Source: an uncultured Haemophilus sp.
GTDB lineage: Bacteria; Pseudomonadota; Gammaproteobacteria; Enterobacterales; Pasteurellaceae
Assembly: GCF_905207935.1 (NCBI RefSeq)
Contig: NZ_CAJLNI010000030.1
Location: 1 to 17,271 of the forward strand
Reading direction: 5' to 3'
DNA length: 17,271 nt
Below the pieces are notes generated by a model, which saw only the letters and a list, made by a program, of their open reading frames with translations, did not search any database and was not told where the DNA came from. Made by a program: the position numbers and the translations under genes. Every line of letters begins with the position of its first letter. Positions within the stretch are counted from its first letter, which is position 1. Below, in pieces: positions 12,347-17,271 of the stretch.

Positions 12347-13561
12347 TTATTGCTGATAAGTTTCTAAGAATCGTGCCAGTTTACCAATGGCTTCTTCTAA
12401 TTGGCCGGTGTAAGGTAGTGTCACGACACGGAAGTGATCCGGCGAGTGCCAGTTAAAGCCTTTACCATGTACTAAAAGCACTTTCTCTTTACGTAGTAAA
12501 TCGAGTACAAATTTTTCATCACTATGGATGTTGAATTTTTTGATGTCGAGTTTCGGGAACATATACATTGCCCCCATTGGTTTTACGCAGCTAACACCAG
12601 GGATTTGAGTGAGCAACTCGTAGGCTTTATTACGTTGCTCAAGTAAACGACCGCCAGGTTGAATAAATTCATTAATGCTTTGATAGCCACCTAATGCGGT
12701 TTGAATCGCGTGCTGCATTGGTACGTTTGCACATAAACGCATGGACGCCAACATATCTAAGCCTTCAATATAGCCTTTTGCATGTTGTTTTGGACCATTT
12801 AAAATCATCCAACCTTGACGGAAACCTGCAACACGATACGCTTTTGATAAACCATTGAATGTAATCGTTAATACATCTGGTGCAAGGGCGGCGATATGAT
12901 GGTGGACAGCACCATCGTAGAGAATTTTGTCATAAATTTCATCCGCAAAAATAATCAGATTATTTTCACGAGCTACTTCGATAATTTCTTCGAGCAATGC
13001 TTTACTGTATACCGCACCAGTCGGGTTATTTGGGTTGATCACCACGATAGCTTTAGTTTTGGCATTGACTTTCGCGCGAATATCATCAATAGCAGGGAAC
13101 CAGCCCGCTTCTTCATCACATAAATAATGTACCGCTTTTCCGCCAGAAAGCGTCACAGCCGCTGTCCATAACGGATAATCTGGCATTGGGACTAATACCT
13201 CATCACCATCATTAAGAAGGGCTTGCATTGACATGGTAATCAATTCAGACACACCATTCCCGATGTACACATCGTTTACCGTTGAATCATGAATACCTTT
13301 GGATTGGTAGTATTGCACGATAGCTTTACGTGCTGAATACAAGCCTTTAGAGTCACAATAACCTTGTGCAGAAGGTAAGTTGCGGATGACATCTACTAAA
13401 ATTTCATCTGGCGCTTCAAAGCCAAATGGGGCAGGGTTACCGATATTCAGTTTTAAGATTTTGTTGCCTTCTTCTTCTAGGCGTAAAGCTTCTTTGTGAA
13501 CCGGTCCGCGAATATCGTAGCAAACGTGTTCTAATTTGTCTGATTTTGGAAATGAGCGCAT
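12347..13561 (-). CDS. alaA: Alanine-synthesising aminotransferase AlaA
   Basis: AlaA is a PLP-dependent class I aminotransferase, glutamate-pyruvate type, and a main source of alanine in E. coli. The 404-residue protein is very like E. coli AlaA (405) throughout, with NPNNPTG at 176-182, Asp207 in ADEIY, and the PLP-binding Lys240 in NGLSKAYRVAGFRQGW. ATG 13559-13561 is chosen over ATG 13568-13570 because AGGA (13570-13573 on the minus strand) is eight bases from the first but overlaps the second. The protein then begins MRSFPKSDKLE as I recall for the H. influenzae homologue. The minus strand has CATAAT at 13599-13604 as a possible -10 box. It is divergent from menF and shares a terminator with the lipid module. 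Confidence 0.94.
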   Translation of the reverse strand: MRSFPKSDKLEHVCYDIRGPVHKEALRLEEEGNKILKLNIGNPAPFGFEAPDEILVDVIRNLPSAQGYCDSKGLYSARKAIVQYYQSKGIHDSTVNDVYIGNGVSELITMSMQALLNDGDEVLVPMPDYPLWTAAVTLSGGKAVHYLCDEEAGWFPAIDDIRAKVNAKTKAIVVINPNNPTGAVYSKALLEEIIEVARENNLIIFADEIYDKILYDGAVHHHIAALAPDVLTITFNGLSKAYRVAGFRQGWMILNGPKQHAKGYIEGLDMLASMRLCANVPMQHAIQTALGGYQSINEFIQPGGRLLEQRNKAYELLTQIPGVSCVKPMGAMYMFPKLDIKKFNIHSDEKFVLDLLRKEKVLLVHGKGFNWHSPDHFRVVTLPYTGQLEEAIGKLARFLETYQQ

Positions 13562-13667
13562 TAATAACATCCTATGATAATTAGATTTTCATTCAAAAAT
13601 TATGTCTAATTTACGCTTAAATTCTTATCTTGAAAAGATTTAATAAAAAAATTTTTTGAAAGTATTA

Positions 13668-13676
13668 AAGTGCGGT
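13668..13676 (+). repeat. DNA uptake signal
   Basis: Exact AAGTGCGGT in the alaA-menF gap, sharing its last T with a possible menF -10 box. Confidence 0.95.
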
Positions 13677-13715
13677 AGAATATGGGCTAATTTTTTGTGT
13701 ATTTTATTATTTTTC

Positions 13716-14996
13716 ATGGGCCCTTTAGAACAAGCTAAATCTGCGCTAATTCGCCAATTTGACGCTTTGGCGACAATGGATCAGCAAGCATCTATTGTAC
13801 ATCTTCAAACGAAGGTGGAATCAGATGTTGATCTTTTGGCGTGGATGAAAGGGCAGCCAGTCTATCCGCAATTTTATTTGCGTTTTCGTGATGAAGCTAA
13901 AACCGTCGCTGCCGTGGGTAAAGTGCGGTCATTTTCAGATGTGAATTTGGCTCAGCAATTTATTCAAGAGCATGATTTCCCTTTAGTGGGCGGTTTACAG
14001 TTCCAAGGTGAGAGTCAGTTTATTTTGCCGCAAGTTTTAATTGAACAGCAAAATGGTGAGACAGTGTTTTCTGTTTTTGTTGAAACAAATGAGCTTGATT
14101 CGGCAAAAACGATTTTGAATTCATTTGAAAAAATGACTGCACTTTTACCGCTCAATCAATTAACCATCGAAAGTGTAGAGCCAAAAGCGAATCAAGACAC
14201 GTGGTGTGATTGGGTCAATCAAGCACTCAATCAAATTCGACAAGGGGAGTTAACCAAGCTTGTCTTAGCAAATGAAACGGTGTTTCGCATTCATGGCGAA
14301 TTAAACGGAAAAGATTTTCTTGCTGCAAGCCAAGCAAAAAATAGCGGTTGTTACCATTTTCTATGGGCAGATAACGCCCAAAACTGTTTTGTAGGCTCAA
14401 CACCAGAGCGCCTGTTTGCACGAGATAATCGTCTGTTATTTACGGAAGCCCTTGCGGGCACTGCTCCTGTTAGTGATAATCCGAGTGAAAATAATGAACG
14501 TGCGAATTGGTTGCTAAATGATGAAAAAAATCTCAATGAAAACTGGTTGGTAGTTGAGGATATTTCACAAAATATCAGTCACTTAGTGGAACAAATTACC
14601 GTTGATGATGTCGCATTAAAGCCATTACGAAAAGTGCAGCATTTGATTCGAAAAATGCAAGCGAAATTGACCGCACTTTGTACGGATGCAGATTTATTGA
14701 AAGCGATCCATCCAACAGCAGCAGTGTCAGGCTTGCCGCAGCAACAAGCGAAAAAAGCCTTGGCTGAAATTGAAACTTTTGATCGTAGTTGGTATGCTGG
14801 AACGTTAGGCTTGATGACCCAAAATCTCTCGGAATTTTGTGTTACCATTCGTTCGGCTTTTATTGAAGAAAACCAAGTACGTGTATTTGCTGGAGCCGGT
14901 ATTGTGGAAGGCTCACAACCTGTAGAAGAGTGGTTGGAAATTGAACGTAAAGCGGCAGGGCTCATTTCCCTGTTTGCAGAGAATAACGGAGAATAA
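13716..14996 (+). CDS. menF: Isochorismate synthase MenF
   Basis: MenF converts chorismate to isochorismate, the first committed step of menaquinone synthesis. The protein has the chorismate-binding fold: a general-base Lys181 in LTKLVLANE (E. coli Lys190 in KVVLAR), GSTPERLF at 227-234, Glu244 in FTEALAGTA, and a C-terminal FAGAGIVEGSQPVEEW segment. I choose ATG 13716 (426 residues) because the product then starts like the family. In-frame TTG codons at 13656 and 13695 would add a hydrophobic stretch not found in this cytoplasmic enzyme. No clear ribosome binding site precedes 13716, so the start is not firm. A possible -10 box, TAGAAT (13676-13681), overlaps an uptake signal. Two further uptake signals lie within the gene. 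menD follows after 5 bp. Confidence 0.93.
   Translation: MGPLEQAKSALIRQFDALATMDQQASIVHLQTKVESDVDLLAWMKGQPVYPQFYLRFRDEAKTVAAVGKVRSFSDVNLAQQFIQEHDFPLVGGLQFQGESQFILPQVLIEQQNGETVFSVFVETNELDSAKTILNSFEKMTALLPLNQLTIESVEPKANQDTWCDWVNQALNQIRQGELTKLVLANETVFRIHGELNGKDFLAASQAKNSGCYHFLWADNAQNCFVGSTPERLFARDNRLLFTEALAGTAPVSDNPSENNERANWLLNDEKNLNENWLVVEDISQNISHLVEQITVDDVALKPLRKVQHLIRKMQAKLTALCTDADLLKAIHPTAAVSGLPQQQAKKALAEIETFDRSWYAGTLGLMTQNLSEFCVTIRSAFIEENQVRVFAGAGIVEGSQPVEEWLEIERKAAGLISLFAENNGE
13921..13929 (+). repeat. DNA uptake signal
   Basis: Exact AAGTGCGGT inside menF, encoding GKVRS at about residues 68-72. Confidence 0.95.
14670..14678 (-). repeat. DNA uptake signal
   Basis: Exact ACCGCACTT inside menF. 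A one-mismatch copy, AACGCACTT, lies in menH at 16827-16835. Confidence 0.95.
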
Positions 14997-15001
14997 GAAG
15001 A

Positions 15002-16708
15002 ATGTCTGTAAGCGTATTTAATCGTTGTTGGTCAAAGGTGATCTTAGAAACCTTGGTTCGCCAAGGGGTTAGTCACTTTTGTATTGCGCCAGGTTCACGA
15101 TCAACACCTTTAACGCTAGAAGCTGTGCGTTTACAAAATGCCTCTCGAGCAACGTGCCATAGTCACTTTGATGAACGTGGCTTAGGCTTTTTTGCTTTAG
15201 GGATTGCGAAATCTACGCAAGCGCCTGTTGCTGTGATTGTTACCTCAGGCACTGCTGCAGCCAATTTATATCCCGCGATTATTGAAGCTCGCCAAACAGG
15301 CGTGAATTTAATTATTCTTACCGCTGATCGTCCACCTGAATTATGGGAATGTGGTGCGAATCAAGCGATCGTGCAACAAAATATGTTTGCGGATTATCCT
15401 GTCTCAAGCGTGAATTTACCGAAACCTCAAGCAGATTATGCGGCGAAATGGTTGATTTCGACGTTAGAACAAGCTTGTTATAAACAAAAACAACAAGCTG
15501 GCGTGGTGCATATCAATGTGCCTTTTGCAGAGCCACTTTATGATGCGCAAGAACAAGAAATTGACAACCATCCGTGGTTAATGCCAATTCAACGTTGGTT
15601 AAGCCAGCCTAAAAATTGGGTTGATCATCAGCCATTGCAACAAGAAGTGCTTATGCATGAAAATTGGGATACTTGGCGCACGAAACGAGGTGTTATTGTT
15701 GCAGGGCAATTAACCCCAGAACAAGCAATGGGGATTAACTCATGGGCAAATACCATGGGCTGGATTTTGCTCACCGATATTCAATCTGGTGTCGAACCGC
15801 TTACCCCTTATGCAGATATTTGGCTAGCAAATCAAACTGTGAAACAAAAATTGCTTCAAGCAGACATTGTGATCCAATTTGGTTCTCGTTTTATCAGTAA
15901 ACGTATTAACCAGTTCTTAGCGGAATTCCAAGGCGAATTTTGGGTAGTAGAGCAAAGTCAAAATTCGGTAGATCCAAATCACCATACCCAAACTCGCTTT
16001 AATGCAAAAGCGCATCATTGGTTGCGTGCACATCCGCCATTGCGTCAAAAACCTTGGTTACTCGAACCACTCGCACTTTCAAAATTCTGTGCAACTTTTA
16101 TCGAGCAACAAGTCGGTGGTAATCTTAATGAAGCCTCATTAGCTCATCATATTGAGCGTGTTTTACCTTACAACGGTATTTTGTTCTTAGGAAATAGCCT
16201 TTTTGTGCGCTTGGTTGATGCATTAACCAAATTACCTGAAGGGTATCCGATTTATACCAACCGTGGTGCAAGCGGAATTGATGGCTTATTAGCCACGGCT
16301 GCAGGTATTGGTATCGGTGCCGATCAGCCAGTGGTAGCCATGATTGGTGATACGTCAACACTTTATGATTTGAACTCTTTAGCCTTATTTAAGAATGTCA
16401 CTCAACCGACTATTATTTTTGTGATTAATAATAATGGCGGTGCAATCTTTGATATGTTGCCGGTGGATGAAGAGGTGAAAGAGCAATTCTATCGTTTGCC
16501 ACATAATGGCGATTTCTCTCAAGTCGCCGCAATGTTTGGTTTAAAATATGCTTTACCTTACACCTGGGCAGATTTAAGCTCAGTGTTAAAACAAGCTTAT
16601 ACTCGCCGCCGAGCGACATTAATTGAAATCAAAACAAACCCAAGTGATGGCAGTGCAACCTATAAGCGCTTGATTGAACAAATCAGCCATGCGGTTATTG
16701 GTGAATAA
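15002..16708 (+). CDS. menD: SEPHCHC synthase MenD
   Basis: MenD is a thiamine diphosphate enzyme that joins 2-oxoglutarate to isochorismate, giving SEPHCHC. At 568 residues it is slightly longer than E. coli MenD (556). Recognisable parts are APGSRSTPL at 29-37 (isochorismate-binding region), Glu58 in SHFDERGLG (cofactor activation, E. coli Glu55) and TADRPPEL at 107-114. The cofactor-metal motif runs from GDTST (449-453) to INNNGG (475-480). ATG 15002 lies five bases after the menF stop. GGAG is at 14988-14991 and AAGAAG is nearer, so the ribosome binding site is mediocre and coupling with menF is likely. A hairpin terminator follows before menH. Confidence 0.97.
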   Translation: MSVSVFNRCWSKVILETLVRQGVSHFCIAPGSRSTPLTLEAVRLQNASRATCHSHFDERGLGFFALGIAKSTQAPVAVIVTSGTAAANLYPAIIEARQTGVNLIILTADRPPELWECGANQAIVQQNMFADYPVSSVNLPKPQADYAAKWLISTLEQACYKQKQQAGVVHINVPFAEPLYDAQEQEIDNHPWLMPIQRWLSQPKNWVDHQPLQQEVLMHENWDTWRTKRGVIVAGQLTPEQAMGINSWANTMGWILLTDIQSGVEPLTPYADIWLANQTVKQKLLQADIVIQFGSRFISKRINQFLAEFQGEFWVVEQSQNSVDPNHHTQTRFNAKAHHWLRAHPPLRQKPWLLEPLALSKFCATFIEQQVGGNLNEASLAHHIERVLPYNGILFLGNSLFVRLVDALTKLPEGYPIYTNRGASGIDGLLATAAGIGIGADQPVVAMIGDTSTLYDLNSLALFKNVTQPTIIFVINNNGGAIFDMLPVDEEVKEQFYRLPHNGDFSQVAAMFGLKYALPYTWADLSSVLKQAYTRRRATLIEIKTNPSDGSATYKRLIEQISHAVIGE

Positions 16709-16715
16709 TTTCTTT

Positions 16716-16742
16716 CCCCTCTTATATAGAGGGGATTTCTTT
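16716..16742 (+). terminator. Hairpin between menD and menH
   Basis: CCCCTCT (16716-16722) and AGAGGGG (16728-16734) form a 7-bp GC-rich stem with a TATAT loop, followed by ATTTCTTT. The T-tract is interrupted, so termination may be partial and menH could still be read through from menD. It starts eight bases after the menD stop. Confidence 0.65.
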
Positions 16743-16755
16743 ATATGGCATTATT

Positions 16756-17271
16756 ATGATGAATCTTGTTTTTCTCCATGGTCTCTTAGGCACGAAATCA
16801 GATTGGCAAAAAGTCATCGAAAATCTAACGCACTTTCGTTGTCTCTCTCTCGATTTACCGTTTCATGGTGAGAATAAAGCTGTAGTGGTTGAAGATTTTG
16901 AGCAAACAGCTCAGTTTCTTGAAGAACAAATCCAACATATCATAAAAGATGAGCCTTATATCTTAATCGGTTATTCACTTGGTGGACGAATCGCACAATA
17001 TTATGCACTGCAAGCTAGAGTAAAAATAGGGCATTTAAAGGCGGTCATTTTAGAAGGGGCAAATTTAGGTTTACAGTCTGAGCAAGAAAAACAAACCCGT
17101 CTAACTAATGACAAAATGTGGGCGGAGCGGTTTTTCCATGAAACCCCTGAAGCCGTACTCGAAGATTGGTATCAACAACCCGTCTTTTCTCATTTGAATG
17201 AACAACAACGCAAAGCATTAATTGAAAAGCGAAAAGCCAATTGTGGGGCAAATATAGGCAATATGTTATTA
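16756..17271 (+). CDS. menH: SHCHC synthase MenH, 5' part
   Basis: MenH is an alpha/beta-hydrolase fold enzyme that eliminates pyruvate from SEPHCHC to give SHCHC, the step after MenD. The frame is open from ATG 16756 to the end of the window; 172 residues are visible, about two thirds of the usual length. It has the oxyanion-region motif FLHGLLG at 6-12, a DLPFHGEN segment at 33-40, and the nucleophile elbow GYSLGGR at 72-78 with Ser74. W139YQQPVF is also typical. The catalytic Asp and His should lie beyond the window. A second ATG follows directly at 16759. The ribosome binding site is poor, and a five-codon open frame (16745-16759) ends on the start codon. The position after menF and menD matches the E. 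coli order. Confidence 0.9.
   Translation, partial: MMNLVFLHGLLGTKSDWQKVIENLTHFRCLSLDLPFHGENKAVVVEDFEQTAQFLEEQIQHIIKDEPYILIGYSLGGRIAQYYALQARVKIGHLKAVILEGANLGLQSEQEKQTRLTNDKMWAERFFHETPEAVLEDWYQQPVFSHLNEQQRKALIEKRKANCGANIGNMLL

Noticed and set aside
13656..13715. Possible signal peptide or membrane anchor at the MenF N-terminus from a TTG start
   Set aside because: MenF is cytoplasmic, no ribosome binding site precedes TTG 13656, and the stretch contains a promoter-like box and an uptake signal, so it is probably untranslated.
14579..14965. Open frame of 128 codons on the minus strand within menF
   Set aside because: It lies wholly antisense to the conserved C-terminal part of menF, and shows no recognisable domain or start signals.

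Overview
This 17.3 kb window looks like ordinary chromosome from a Pasteurellaceae bacterium of the Haemophilus/Aggregatibacter branch. Haemophilus parainfluenzae or a close relative is my best guess. The evidence is eight exact copies of the 9-base Haemophilus DNA uptake signal (AAGTGCGGT or its complement), an AT-rich base composition, and proteins that closely match those I know from H. influenzae. I see no insertion sequence, prophage, CRISPR array, tRNA or rRNA.

Layout. (1) Positions 1-2821, + strand: the 3' end of a TSUP/TauE-type permease, then lgt, thyA and tadA, closely spaced like an operon. (2) 2818-3477, - strand: ung, whose stop codon overlaps that of tadA. (3) 3478-3742: a divergent regulatory gap with ArcA- and FNR-like sites, followed by grcA (glycyl radical cofactor) and its terminator. 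(4) 4200-5460: two small convergent lipoprotein genes. One is unrecognised; the other resembles the Haemophilus surface adhesin protein E family. (5) 5572-10026: lepA-lepB-rnc-era, a tight operon for translation, protein export, RNA processing and ribosome assembly. (6) 10105-12296: three closely spaced lipid genes, a YnbA-like CDP-alcohol phosphatidyltransferase, a PlsC-like acyltransferase and a YnbB/CdsA-like cytidylyltransferase. (7) 12314-12345: a perfect 32-bp palindromic terminator shared with the convergent alaA gene. (8) 13716-17271, + strand: menF, menD and the 5' part of menH, consecutive steps of menaquinone synthesis.

How the genes fit together. Lgt and LepB act at the start and end of protein export, and Lgt would lipidate the two lipoproteins encoded here. 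GrcA repairs oxidised pyruvate formate-lyase, and MenF/MenD/MenH make the quinone used in anaerobic respiration. Both fit a facultative anaerobe and fit the oxygen-responsive sites upstream of grcA.

The least understood part is the three-gene lipid module. In principle it encodes acylation to phosphatidic acid, activation to CDP-diacylglycerol and transfer to an unknown alcohol. Two of its enzymes differ from the canonical families at conserved acidic positions, and a perfect 14-bp inverted repeat lies early in its first gene. The biology of this YnbA/YnbB-type branch is, to my knowledge, uncharacterised, so it is the best candidate here for an undescribed system.
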